A stretch of DNA of 64,000 bases from an uncultured Alphaproteobacteria bacterium. Its GTDB lineage: Bacteria; Pseudomonadota; Alphaproteobacteria; Sneathiellales; Sneathiellaceae. A model generated the notes under the pieces. It was not told where the DNA came from and made no database searches. It was given only the letters and a program-made list of their open reading frames with translations. The translations under genes and the position numbers were made by a program. The stretch covers positions 1 through 64,000 of the forward strand of contig CAJXWA010000002.1 in NCBI GenBank assembly GCA_913062525.1, in the 5' to 3' direction. Positions 20,031 to 30,129 of this stretch are shown piece by piece; position 1 is the stretch's first letter, and every line of letters begins with the position of its first letter.

Positions 20031-20519
20031 CTAACAAGTTAAATTTAAACGGTCATGCCAGGCTGCGATACTTTCGTTGGGGTATTCTTCGAAAGATTTA
20101 TCGGTTTCAGAAGGGCTCGCACGAACCCACGAGGGCTTGTAGCCCACCATCAAATGCGTGTGTTCAGGTGGCGTTGGCAGTTTTGTATCAATTGCAGCCG
20201 CATGTGGATGAACCAATTCAGGCCATCTTGGGTCCCAACCCCAAAGGTGAGAGCCGCATGTTTTGCAAAAGCTCCGCTGCATAGGGCTTTCAATTTTTTT
20301 CTGCGTTATTTCATCAATCTGCCTCGCTTGATAGATCGACAGATTTTCTTTGCCTCGAACTTTCAAAGAGGCAAAGTCACCTGACAGATTTATTGCGGAA
20401 CCACTACTACCCGCCGTCTTACGGCAAATTGAGCAGTAACAAATGTTGAAAGGGTAGGGGTGCTTTGATTGCAGAGAAAATTTTACGGACTGACAATGAC
20501 AAGAACCATCAAGTTTCAT
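20031..20519 (-). CDS. GFA (DUF636) family protein
   Basis: MKLDGSCHCQSVKFSLQS...CYCSICRKTAGS; SFCKTCGSHL zinc motifs. Confidence 0.88.
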   Translation of the reverse strand: MKLDGSCHCQSVKFSLQSKHPYPFNICYCSICRKTAGSSGSAINLSGDFASLKVRGKENLSIYQARQIDEITQKKIESPMQRSFCKTCGSHLWGWDPRWPELVHPHAAAIDTKLPTPPEHTHLMVGYKPSWVRASPSETDKSFEEYPNESIAAWHDRLNLTC

Positions 20520-20812
20520 TTTTACGTCCTCAAACCAATACGGGATCACATCGTACTAGGTCCAATACGGCATTGTCCCCTAATTTCTTCTGGGCACATA
20601 GCTTGCTGATTGTGTTTCGTCAGGCATTTGCATTTTCTGGGAGAAGGGTGACGAGTTTAGAGACCTCTAAATACCATGGGAGGAGACTGGAAACCGATGC
20701 CGCTGCAAATGTAGTTATTCTACTCAGTTGAATTTTCTAACGTTTGGTATACAAGTAAGGCAGAAAATACTCTTAAACCTAGTTACCAACATACAGCGGA
20801 GAAGGTAGAAAA

Positions 20813-21031
20813 ATGGGATCAGGAGGCAACCGACCAAACAATGCCGATGACAAAATGATAGCGGCTATGGCGCGTGGTGATGACAATGAGTTTAAAGATC
20901 GCAGTCCAATTAAAAATGCAGATAAGAAACTGATTAAGGCTAAAGACGCAATCGCAGAAAAATCACAGGAAAAGACTGAGAGATTGAAAGCGTTGAGATT
21001 AGCTGCTGAAAAAGAAGCCAAGGCAAAGTGA
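20813..21031 (+). CDS. Small charged hypothetical protein (72 aa)
   Basis: ORF with upstream purine-rich ribosome site (GGAGAAGG); Lys/Asp/Ala-rich predicted helical C-terminus. Confidence 0.55.
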   Translation: MGSGGNRPNNADDKMIAAMARGDDNEFKDRSPIKNADKKLIKAKDAIAEKSQEKTERLKALRLAAEKEAKAK

Positions 21032-21345
21032 CGATAGAAGAGCACTTAAAGGGCTAATGGCTGGAATAAGGTTTAAAAGACTTTCTATCTTGTCTGTACC
21101 ACCAGAATTTCTGGCGTAGCTTCATGCCCGGTAGAAATTCCTTCTGCCAGCCTCGATGAAAGACACTCCCGCAGCCACCGTGATGCGAGCTCTCGGAATG
21201 CGGCGCTGGCTGATGCCTTGGCAGGTGACGCTGTAGGGGTGCGTGAATTATACTGATCTACTCTCAAAGTGTTAGCATTCTGTGGTGACACAGATTAAAA
21301 CTATCACGGAACAACTGAAAAAAATAATTATAAACAGGAGTTAGT

Positions 21346-21726
21346 ATGTTTAGCCATATTATGGTCGGAGCAAACGACGTAGAAAAAGCAAAAATATTTT
21401 ACGATGCGATCCTTGGAGAACTGGGACATAAACCAGGCATAATAGATGCTCATGGCCGGTGCTTTTATTACACAAAAGCCGGAATATTCTCAATCAGCAA
21501 ACCTATCGACGGTGAGGCCGCCTGTAATGGCAACGGCAGCACCATTGGTTTTGCGGCATCAACAACTGAATTGGCAGACAAGTGGCACGCTGCTGGTGTG
21601 GCCAACGGTGGAATTACATGTGAGGACCCTCCTGGTGTCCGCAAAGGTGGTAATGGTGATCTGTATCTTGCGTACCTGCGGGATCCATCAGGCAATAAGA
21701 TTTGCGCCCTTCACCGCGTAGGATAA
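21346..21726 (+). CDS. VOC/glyoxalase family protein
   Basis: MFSHIMVGANDVEKAKIFYDAILGELG...YLAYLRDPSGNKICALHR. Confidence 0.88.
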   Translation: MFSHIMVGANDVEKAKIFYDAILGELGHKPGIIDAHGRCFYYTKAGIFSISKPIDGEAACNGNGSTIGFAASTTELADKWHAAGVANGGITCEDPPGVRKGGNGDLYLAYLRDPSGNKICALHRVG

Positions 21727-21823
21727 AGCCCACAATTGACCTGTCCCGTTTTCCAGCTTCAATGGTTTTCGCCGGAAAACGGTGCAGTGAAAGTTTAGTT
21801 TACTTATAAAAACAAGGCGCGTT

Positions 21824-22720
21824 ATGGCCAAATCGGCACCAATTTATGTGATTGACCGTAAAACCGGGATTGAGTTTGAAGAGACCATTTTGGGAGAAAA
21901 ATGGATCCGGTGGGCGTATCAAAATTCTGAATCTCATCTCCTTGAACGCGTTTTATTTCGGTCGAGCTTTATCAGTAAATTGATGGGTGCATGGTACAGT
22001 TCCTCCTTTTCCAAAAGCAAAATTGTCCCAACAATTACAGAACTTGAAGTCGACGAGAGTGAATTTGCGGAGACGACTGAAAGTTACACATCCTTCAACG
22101 ATTTTTTTATCCGCCGTTTAAAAGAAGACGCGCGACCTTTCAGTACTAAAAAAGAAGATATTGTGTCCCCTGCCGATGGGCGCACACTAGTCTTTCCAAA
22201 ACTCGACAAAAATACGTTTATTCCCGTTAAAGGGTTTCCGTTTTCAATAAAAACAATGCTGCCAGATGTTTATGAGCGTTTTACCAATGGAGCGCTTGCT
22301 ATTATTCGGCTGTGTCCTGCGGATTATCATCGGTATCATTTTCCTTGTACGGGAACCATTACAAAGAGTGCTGACATTCAAGGTGCGCTGCATTCCGTCA
22401 ATCCCATCGCGCTGGGCAGTGGTCCAGATATTTTCGGTGAAAACAAACGGACATACACGCTTATGGATACGCAAGATGCGGGTACTATGTGCTTTATTGA
22501 GGTTGGGGCCTTTGGCGTTGGTAGTATCGTTAATACCCGTACAAACGGCACTGTCCAAAAAATGGATGAAAAAGGATTTTTCAAATTTGGTGGCTCAACA
22601 GTTGTTGTCGTGTTTGAGCAAGATCGAATTCAATTCAGTGAAGATCTCGTCAAAAATAGCGCGGCAGGCAGGGAAACCTTGTTAAAGGTGGGAGAGCCTT
22701 TGGCAACTGTTCTCTCGTAA
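21824..22720 (+). CDS. psd: Phosphatidylserine decarboxylase
   Basis: SFNDFFIRRLKEDARPF, SPADGR, DYHRYHFPCTG, FKFGGSTVVVVFE autoprocessing motif. Confidence 0.9.
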   Translation: MAKSAPIYVIDRKTGIEFEETILGEKWIRWAYQNSESHLLERVLFRSSFISKLMGAWYSSSFSKSKIVPTITELEVDESEFAETTESYTSFNDFFIRRLKEDARPFSTKKEDIVSPADGRTLVFPKLDKNTFIPVKGFPFSIKTMLPDVYERFTNGALAIIRLCPADYHRYHFPCTGTITKSADIQGALHSVNPIALGSGPDIFGENKRTYTLMDTQDAGTMCFIEVGAFGVGSIVNTRTNGTVQKMDEKGFFKFGGSTVVVVFEQDRIQFSEDLVKNSAAGRETLLKVGEPLATVLS

Positions 22721-22758
22721 CTGAAAATTCCTCTGTTCTGTCGTCTCACATGGCGTCA

Positions 22759-23736
22759 TCAAAAGTCAACGTCTAGGCCCATTCCAGCAGCATCAGCCTT
22801 CTTTAACACATGATGGGCAGCAGCAAGATCCTGGGCTGCGATCCCCAATGACCGATAAAGTGTTATTTGAACGTTATCTGTTCGGCCCGCAATTTCCCCT
22901 GAAATAACCTGGCCAATTTCGCCCTTTATATCCTTTTTGGATAAAGTGCCTGCGTTGATCATATGGACGATTTCACCGGCCTGTGCCTCAGCCGATTTTA
23001 AATAGTCGACCCAAACCGAAGATCGAAGCACAGCCTCATCGTCTATTTCGCGCATAGACGGAATGGACGAGCCCACTACGTTCAAATGAGTGCCAGCACG
23101 TAACCATTGACCGTTCAGTATCGGGGTGGGGGACGCAGTTACGGTGCAGATAATATCGGCATTTTGCACGGCAGCTTTTACATCTGTTCCAGAGAAAATT
23201 TCTAGCGCTGGGTATTTGATCGCAGCACGGGCTGCAAAGTCGCTGGCTTTATCAGCAGAACGGCCCGCTACATAGAGCCGCTGTATGTCTCTAACGGCAC
23301 ATACAGCGTCCAGATGAAATTCAGCCTGTTCTCCGTACCCGATTATGGCTAGTGAACTTGCGTTTTCACGGGAGAGGGTTTTGGTCGCCGCGCCACTGGC
23401 TGCGGCAGTTCTGATGGCAGTGAGAAGCCCCGCATCCATCATTGCTATAGCGCTGCCCGTTTCGCTTTCGAACAGGACAATTGCGCCGGAGTGTGAAGAT
23501 AATCCCAATGCTGGATTTCCTGGAAATAGACTGACAAGTTTAACGCCGAAACAGGAAGGATCAGAAATCGCACCGGGCATTATTCCCATTTTGTTGTCTC
23601 CCCCCACGGGAATAGCATTTCGCAGGGGTAATGTTTCAGTGCCTTTAGACACATTGACCATGGTAGCGGCGACAACATCAATAGCCTCTGTCATTGGGAG
23701 AAGGTGTCTGACATCTTGACTGCTTAGGATTTTCAT
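22759..23736 (-). CDS. Ornithine cyclodeaminase family protein
   Basis: KLVSLFPGNPALGLSSHSGAIVLFESETGSAIAMMDAGLLTAIRTAAASGAATKTLSR. Confidence 0.9.
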   Translation of the reverse strand: MKILSSQDVRHLLPMTEAIDVVAATMVNVSKGTETLPLRNAIPVGGDNKMGIMPGAISDPSCFGVKLVSLFPGNPALGLSSHSGAIVLFESETGSAIAMMDAGLLTAIRTAAASGAATKTLSRENASSLAIIGYGEQAEFHLDAVCAVRDIQRLYVAGRSADKASDFAARAAIKYPALEIFSGTDVKAAVQNADIICTVTASPTPILNGQWLRAGTHLNVVGSSIPSMREIDDEAVLRSSVWVDYLKSAEAQAGEIVHMINAGTLSKKDIKGEIGQVISGEIAGRTDNVQITLYRSLGIAAQDLAAAHHVLKKADAAGMGLDVDF

Positions 23737-24575
23737 TGCTCAGACAGGCTCCCATCTTTCCACTTAGGTCCCGTCTCCTGCAGTCCTAAGGATTTCTCTA
23801 ATAAGGAGGTGTATAGATCAGGGCGGACGACATAGGGAAAATGCCCACCCCATAAAAACCGAAACGCAGAGGACGGATCTAACCGTTCGCGAACGGCATC
23901 CCTAATTTCAAGCGGGATCAACGGGTCGTCAGCGGTCTCAATTGTGATCACTTCAGATTGATTTTGTGGTAATTCAGGCCCTGTTTTTAAGGCGTTAAGC
24001 CGTGCCCGTAATTCGCTTTCCAAAATTCGACCATCGGATTCTTGCAACAATAATTCAACCAAATCGCTTTGATCAGGATGGACTTTGGCCCATGCTTTCA
24101 ATCCGTTACCAAATCCCGCCCGAAGGTCATCTATAGGTGCCGTTTCCAAATCCATTGAATAAGGAGCACGTTGATCTAACCCTTTCACAGAATGCAGGGT
24201 GTTAGCGGCAAATAGTTTCACAATTTTTGTGGGGTACGTCCCTGCAAAATACTGTGCTAAATAGCCACCAAGCGACGAGCCGAGTACGCTCGCACTTTCA
24301 ATATGTAACTGGTCAAATAATTCCGCTAAATCTGCGGCCCAATCTTTGATCCCACCACCATCGGGGTAGCTGATTGCGACAATGCGCATTCGATCTGATA
24401 ATGCTTCGATCTGGTGCCAGAATATGTCTCCGCGACCAAGGGTGCCGGGGATTAATAATAATACGGGGCCCGCACCCACATCAAGGACACCCCAGTTGCG
24501 ACCGTTCAAGATAACTCGTGTTTCGGGGTTTGCTGCCGCAAAGCGATCACGATCGTTGATTAATGGATTGGTCAT
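23733..24575 (-). CDS. Alpha/beta hydrolase
   Basis: LLLIPGTLGRGDIFWHQIEAL...ASVLGSSLGGYLAQYFA; 4-bp overlap with the downstream OCD gene. Confidence 0.85.
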   Translation of the reverse strand: MTNPLINDRDRFAAANPETRVILNGRNWGVLDVGAGPVLLLIPGTLGRGDIFWHQIEALSDRMRIVAISYPDGGGIKDWAADLAELFDQLHIESASVLGSSLGGYLAQYFAGTYPTKIVKLFAANTLHSVKGLDQRAPYSMDLETAPIDDLRAGFGNGLKAWAKVHPDQSDLVELLLQESDGRILESELRARLNALKTGPELPQNQSEVITIETADDPLIPLEIRDAVRERLDPSSAFRFLWGGHFPYVVRPDLYTSLLEKSLGLQETGPKWKDGSLSEQ

Positions 24576-24731
24576 GCAAAAGTGTCCTTGGTTGGCTGCT
24601 CATAAATAGGCGCGGGGCGGGTATAAAGGATCTTAGCAAAGTTCGGAGTGATTGCGCTAGAGGGTGCATTCGTAATGAGCAGTTATTAACGGCGTACTTT
24701 AACTCACGCCAAATTAAATCATCCGTAACGG

Positions 24732-25682
24732 CTATTGCCCCATATGCTTTTTTAAAAAACTCTGGACCTTGAGTATTGAATCTTCGTGAGCGGCCAAATC
24801 ATAATGATTAGTTGAGAAATATATTGGAGGGGAAGCCTTCTTGCTCGCGGTCACTGTATCCTTGCGGTAATTCGGATTGTCAAAGAAATGAGTGACACCG
24901 GGGTATACAGTGAGAGAAATATCATTCTCATACTTTGGGGCTTCGTTGAGGGCTGCTTCGCAGCTTCCAAGCGACATTAGGTCATCCATGTCACCAGCGA
25001 ATACGAGAAAAGGGACCTGCAATGCCACATCAGAAATACAGTTGGGGTAAAAAGCGATGCCAGATTTGAATGTTCCCTCGGCAGATTTGTTTTCACCCGT
25101 TTTTCCTAGAATTGAAAATAAGCGGCTCGCTCCCATTGAAAACCCAAATAGACTGATTTCTTCATCGTTTACAAAATCTAGACCTTTCAAATAGCGGGCT
25201 CCGTTCATAGCATCTGCTGGCATGCCGACTGAAGGAGTATCTGTGGCACCTGTGCCGCCTCTTGATCTAAAGCTATCGATGACAAGTGCAACGTATCCCC
25301 AGTCAGCTATGAGTTTGGCCCATTTTAGATGTGAGGGCTGTAAGCCGTCGGCGCTGACTAAAATTATCACTGCGGGGCGAGGGGTGTTGATAGTGGGACG
25401 AAACAAATGCCCGATCAATTCGATCCCAGGCTTGGGTGTTAAGATTATTCCGTTTGCTTTTGCCTTCTTGAGCTTAAACGGCGAAATAGGCGTCGGTGCG
25501 GATGGAAAAGATACAATTTCTTGGGCTTGGAGTAATTTTATCTGAGGTGCCAAAACCCCCATAAGAGCAACTGCCGTTAAGCCAATGAATGACTTTTTTA
25601 TTAGTCCAATGTTTGGTGTTACCCAGATTTTCAAAATATCGCTCCCAACAATATTAGGTTTTGGGATATGAGGCCATTCCAC
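24732..25682 (-). CDS. Dienelactone hydrolase family protein
   Basis: LFGFSMGASRLFSILG nucleophile elbow; VYPGVTHFFDN; start uncertain. Confidence 0.75.
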   Translation of the reverse strand: MEWPHIPKPNIVGSDILKIWVTPNIGLIKKSFIGLTAVALMGVLAPQIKLLQAQEIVSFPSAPTPISPFKLKKAKANGIILTPKPGIELIGHLFRPTINTPRPAVIILVSADGLQPSHLKWAKLIADWGYVALVIDSFRSRGGTGATDTPSVGMPADAMNGARYLKGLDFVNDEEISLFGFSMGASRLFSILGKTGENKSAEGTFKSGIAFYPNCISDVALQVPFLVFAGDMDDLMSLGSCEAALNEAPKYENDISLTVYPGVTHFFDNPNYRKDTVTASKKASPPIYFSTNHYDLAAHEDSILKVQSFLKKHMGQ

Positions 25683-25706
25683 ACCGAAATCCTGCCTCAG
25701 ATCAAC

Positions 25707-26258
25707 TCAATGGTCATTAAAAATGCCGGTTGGTTTGTTGTCGATGCTCAAAGAGTTTTTCCGGCGCCAGTAATTTTTAACACCTTCTGGTCCCATGTCT
25801 TCATAATAGGGAACAAGTTCGTCTTCTGCGCGGCTTTTAGCAAAACTCATAATCGGGACACCTGTACCGCAAGAGGTTTGTACCATGTCGACGGATAAAT
25901 CGAAAATTTGTCTACTCCCAGCGAGTTCTGGAAACTCAGCCAGTGTCGTCGTCCAGAGGGAGTCTCGCGGATGGATTATCTTAGCCTGGCCATAAACACG
26001 GAGAATTTGTGCGTCGCCTTCAAACGCACAAAACATGAGTGTCATGCGATTTGTATCGGCTAGATGTGCAGCTGTCTCGTTGCCGCTTCCTGTCAAATTA
26101 AGCCAGACAATTCGATTGCCGTTGGCCACTTTGAGTGTATTCATCCCTTTTGGGGATACGTTGACGCGGCCATCACGGCCAGCCGTTGCAACGAAGAATA
26201 AGGGCTGGGCTTCGATAAAATGTCTCTGGCTTTCGCTCAGTGTATTAGCTTTTCCCAT
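25707..26258 (-). CDS. Pyridoxamine 5'-phosphate oxidase family protein
   Basis: FIEAQPLFFVATAGRDGRVNVSPKGMNTLKV...NRIVWLNLTGSGNETAAHL; start moved to the internal ATG. Confidence 0.85.
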   Translation of the reverse strand: MGKANTLSESQRHFIEAQPLFFVATAGRDGRVNVSPKGMNTLKVANGNRIVWLNLTGSGNETAAHLADTNRMTLMFCAFEGDAQILRVYGQAKIIHPRDSLWTTTLAEFPELAGSRQIFDLSVDMVQTSCGTGVPIMSFAKSRAEDELVPYYEDMGPEGVKNYWRRKNSLSIDNKPTGIFNDH

Positions 26259-26428
26259 TCGTTCGTTCCTCTTTCTTAATTGAATAAAAATAGAACATAA
26301 CAGGAACAAATGAGCAAGATCTATTTTAACGAATAGCTGTTAGGGATGTATGTATAATCTAATATGCCCTTGTCTCCGCCGCCTAGATAATCCATATCTA
26401 TACATATAAAACTTTGGGGGTAGATAGA

Positions 26429-26878
26429 ATGGTGAGCGAGATTTTTAAGATTAATCGGCGTAATCTCATGGTGGGTGGCGGCGCGGCGCTGGTGGTATCA
26501 GGTGCTTCCCCTGCGGCTTCTATGGAAGGCCAGACTAAGGATGCGCTCCGGGTGCTTGCGGGTAAACTTTTCTTTTCAGGTGATCGACCTGGAAGATGGA
26601 AGGGGAAAGAAAAAGGCCATGTCCCTCTCATAAAAATTGATAAGGATAATAATAACGTTCTTGTACGTGCGGCAACTAACCATCCTATGGAGCCAAGCCA
26701 TAACGTTATTAAACACATTCTTATGGACGAGAATTTCAATTTCATCCAAGAACAGGTTTTTAATCAACAATTTGACATGCCACGCTCTCGGTTTGAGCTA
26801 AATGGCTATAAAGGGCGTCTTTATATTGGATCCTTATGTAATCTCCACGATAATTGGATCAACTGGGCAGACGTGTAA
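26429..26878 (+). CDS. Superoxide reductase/desulfoferrodoxin-like protein with Tat signal
   Basis: RRNLMVGGGAALVVSGASPA Tat-like signal; HVP...HPMEPSH...CNLH pattern matching the His4Cys Fe site of SOR. Confidence 0.75.
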   Translation: MVSEIFKINRRNLMVGGGAALVVSGASPAASMEGQTKDALRVLAGKLFFSGDRPGRWKGKEKGHVPLIKIDKDNNNVLVRAATNHPMEPSHNVIKHILMDENFNFIQEQVFNQQFDMPRSRFELNGYKGRLYIGSLCNLHDNWINWADV

Positions 26879-26898
26879 TTTAACTGTGTCACACATGA

Positions 26899-27312
26899 TC
26901 AGTCGTCGTCTTTTGGACCCACCCAAGCAAATGGATTGTATGCCACTTCCCATAAATGACCATCGGGGTCAGAAAAATATCCGTGATATCCTCCCCAATG
27001 GGCTTTTTGTGCAGGTTTGATAAGTGTCGCCCCAGCTTTAAGCGCTTGATTTATCACCGCATCGACTTCTTCTTCAGATGCCACGTTATGGGCCAAATTG
27101 ATCCCGGTGTATCCTTCTCCCTCAGAAGACACTGTGGCATCTTTTGCCAATGCTTCCCGAACACATAATCCGAGCCATGTTCCATTCAGATCAAAAAATG
27201 CAACTGCTGGAGGAGAGGAAATTTTAGGAAAACCCAGCCCATTTTGATAAAAGGTGATAGACTTTTCTAGGTCTTTCACACCTAAAGAGACCATGCTTAT
27301 TCTTGGTTTCAT
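26899..27312 (-). CDS. VOC/glyoxalase family protein
   Basis: MKPRISMVSLGVKDLEKSITFYQNGLGFP...GYFSDPDGHLWEVAYNP. Confidence 0.88.
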   Translation of the reverse strand: MKPRISMVSLGVKDLEKSITFYQNGLGFPKISSPPAVAFFDLNGTWLGLCVREALAKDATVSSEGEGYTGINLAHNVASEEEVDAVINQALKAGATLIKPAQKAHWGGYHGYFSDPDGHLWEVAYNPFAWVGPKDDD

Positions 27313-27432
27313 TTGTTGTCCTTATTTAACCACCGAACAGAATATATACTTGGTCCCAGTTTTAAGTAAATTATTTTGGGTAAGGAAAGTTAGACTCAAA
27401 GCAGATCTCTAAACAAATGAGGAATAGCTCTC

Positions 27433-28395
27433 TTAGTGTTGTTCAGGCTTTGTTTGGAGAATATCCAATTTTCTTTGGATTTGCTCTTCGTTAAAGGTGC
27501 CTTTCAAGCCAATTGCAACGAACCCAAAATTGATACCCGTTCGGTGCGCATGCTTAAGAGGAGAAAGCTCCACCTGCTGCCCCACACGATGTATGGACCA
27601 AACCCGATTTGGATCGTCCGCATCGCAAAATATACCTTTTAGGCGAATGACGCTTTGCGGCATTTTTGATACCATGTCCTGAACATGCGGTACAGATAGC
27701 GGCTTTTCAATGTTAAGCGTACAGCGAGCAAACAACTCGGCGTGCTTTCTGTTGGTAATGGCGGGTAGTCTACTCTTGTCGGAGTTTAGCTCTAAGTTTG
27801 GGCCAAAAATCACATCAGAGGATACATTCGAACGATCCGTATAAAGGATAGCCGCTGTTTTATTCAGGGTCTTAATATATTGAGTGATTTCCGCGAGGTT
27901 ATCAGGGGCCACGCAGTCGGTTTTATTTACAAGCAGAAGATGTGCCGCGCGAATTTGCTCGTCAATAACTGAAGTGAGATGCTGATCTGACGCAGTCTTT
28001 TGAATGTTCGCGGCGTCCACCACTGTAACAATAGCGTTTAACGCCAAGTCCGGTTCTGCCTTTCCAAAATTGGCTATTTGTTGAGGTTCAGCTACACCGC
28101 TTGCTTCGATGACTAATTGATCTGGAGCTGGGGTGAAAGCAAGTGCATCGTCAAATGCCTTGTAAATATCACCACCCATGCTGCAGCAAACACAGCCGTT
28201 TGATAGTGTTAACGTGTCACCGTTCTGATCACGGATTAGATCTGAATCAATGGCGATATCGCCAAAATCATTGACCATAATCAGTAATCGCTGGTTTCCT
28301 GCATTGCGGAGCAGATGGTTAACCAATGTGGTTTTACCACTGCCAAGAAAACCAGCAATTATTGTTATGGGAAGCGGGGTGTTTCTACTGATCAT
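27433..28395 (-). CDS. CobW/G3E family GTPase
   Basis: GFLGSGKTTLVNHLL Walker A, NGCVCCSMGGD CxCC motif, NKTD; start moved to MISRNTPLPITI. Confidence 0.9.
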   Translation of the reverse strand: MISRNTPLPITIIAGFLGSGKTTLVNHLLRNAGNQRLLIMVNDFGDIAIDSDLIRDQNGDTLTLSNGCVCCSMGGDIYKAFDDALAFTPAPDQLVIEASGVAEPQQIANFGKAEPDLALNAIVTVVDAANIQKTASDQHLTSVIDEQIRAAHLLLVNKTDCVAPDNLAEITQYIKTLNKTAAILYTDRSNVSSDVIFGPNLELNSDKSRLPAITNRKHAELFARCTLNIEKPLSVPHVQDMVSKMPQSVIRLKGIFCDADDPNRVWSIHRVGQQVELSPLKHAHRTGINFGFVAIGLKGTFNEEQIQRKLDILQTKPEQH

Positions 28396-30023
28396 GATAC
28401 AGGTAGTTTTTCGCCAGCCAAAACTGTGCCCCATATGTTTATGTCTTTTAGGGCAATTGGATCAACTGCTTCTGGATCTTCTTCAAGAACCGCAAAGTCA
28501 GCCCATTTTCCGCCTTCGATAGATCCGATTTCATGATCCATATGCAAGGTATATGCAGCGCCAAGTGTGATTGCGTAAAGGGCATCAGCTACAGATATGC
28601 ATTCTAGTGGGCCCAGCACTTCGCCACTTTCTGTCAATCTGTTGACGGCACACCAAGCTGTAAATAGCGGACCCATTGGCGTGACGGGAGCATCAGAATG
28701 AATAGCAAAAGGCACACCAATATTGATGGCAGATTGACATGGGTCCATACCTTTAGCACGCTCCGGTCCGATCGTGATATTTGCGTGTTTATCGCCAAAA
28801 TAATAAATATGGTTGGAGAAGAAATTCGCAAGCACGTCCAGTTGTTTCATTTTCCGAAGCTGAGCGTTATCCGCCATCTGAACATGTTGCAATACGTGAC
28901 GCAAATCAGGGCGATTGTTCTGGACTTTCGCAAACTCCAACGCATCGAGAGCAGCGTCAATGGCTTCGTCGCCATTGGTGTGAATATGCATTTGGACACC
29001 AGCGTCGTGGAGTTCAGTTACAAGCGTTTTCAGTTGTTCTGGAGCGATATTCCATATTCCATTCGGGGCGCCGTTAAAATGACCCGGAGCCTTAATACGT
29101 GCAGTGAAGCCTTGAATAGATCCATCGGTTACAATTTTCACAGGACCGACAATTAACTTGTCTGAGCTCAGTTTTTGGAGCTCCAAGGCCCGTTTTTTGA
29201 TTTCAGCGGGTGGCATGGAAAGGCCATTTAACATTGTATGTAATCTGACAGGATAGTCTTTCTTCCCCGTCAGTAGCTTCATCTCAGCTACGTCTTCATC
29301 TGGTAAGTCGTTCAGTAAGTCGGTGGCTGATGTGACGCCAGCTCTGTTGCAAACTTTACCAAAGTTGATCACGCCCTCTTCTGAACGTCCCAATTTTCTG
29401 AAATCCATTCCCAGGCGCCGCATAATTGGGTACATAGCAGCCATTTCTTGCAGCTCTCCGTTGGGAGAGCCGTCATCGCCCTTTGCAACACCATCAACAT
29501 TCGTACCTGTACTATACTCAGCCATATCAATGGCCGTTGAATTAACAGTCATCAAATGGAAATTTGAGTGCATTACCGCTATGGGGCGGAATTCACTGAC
29601 CGAATTTAAGTCAGTTTTGTCCATACGCCGACCTTCAAGGAAAATCGGATCCAGGCCCCACGCAATTAGCGGCTCATTACCTTCAAGAGTTTTATCAATT
29701 TCGCTTAAGCGCGCAAGAACGTCCTCAATGGTTTTGACACCGGGCCAGTGTTTGCCATCAGGATCAACGCGATCTTGATAACCAACATAGGTAAATCTCC
29801 AGATACCACCTGCCATTAAATGGGAATGCCCTTCTATGAAGCCGGGCATCAATATTTTATCTTTGAAGCTTTCGTCTTGATTGAAATCACCCCATCCGGC
29901 CATTTCCTCCAAAGTCCCAGCAGCTAGAATTCGCCCGTCACGAACGGCAACATGAGTGGCCGTTGGGTTTGCAGGATTCATAGTGATGATTTTTTTTGCT
30001 TTATAGACTGTGATTGATCCCAA
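28392..30023 (-). CDS. Amidohydrolase family protein (YtcJ-like)
   Basis: MPGFIEGHSHLMAGG, MHIHTNGDEAIDAALDALE, HVQMADNAQLRKM, PFAIHSDAPVTPMGPLFTAWCAVNR. Confidence 0.9.
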   Translation of the reverse strand: MGSITVYKAKKIITMNPANPTATHVAVRDGRILAAGTLEEMAGWGDFNQDESFKDKILMPGFIEGHSHLMAGGIWRFTYVGYQDRVDPDGKHWPGVKTIEDVLARLSEIDKTLEGNEPLIAWGLDPIFLEGRRMDKTDLNSVSEFRPIAVMHSNFHLMTVNSTAIDMAEYSTGTNVDGVAKGDDGSPNGELQEMAAMYPIMRRLGMDFRKLGRSEEGVINFGKVCNRAGVTSATDLLNDLPDEDVAEMKLLTGKKDYPVRLHTMLNGLSMPPAEIKKRALELQKLSSDKLIVGPVKIVTDGSIQGFTARIKAPGHFNGAPNGIWNIAPEQLKTLVTELHDAGVQMHIHTNGDEAIDAALDALEFAKVQNNRPDLRHVLQHVQMADNAQLRKMKQLDVLANFFSNHIYYFGDKHANITIGPERAKGMDPCQSAINIGVPFAIHSDAPVTPMGPLFTAWCAVNRLTESGEVLGPLECISVADALYAITLGAAYTLHMDHEIGSIEGGKWADFAVLEEDPEAVDPIALKDINIWGTVLAGEKLPVS

Positions 30024-30129
30024 GGGTTTTATCCTCTGCTTAAATATCAGTTGCAGGAAGCTTATGGATGGATATAACCTCTGAAAAATAGTTTATTTAG
30101 CGGTTATTCACCTAAAAAGTAGAAGAATA

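Noticed and set aside
21085-21291. 68-aa minus ORF
   Set aside because: No domain, no ribosome site I could support; kept only as part of an intergenic observation.
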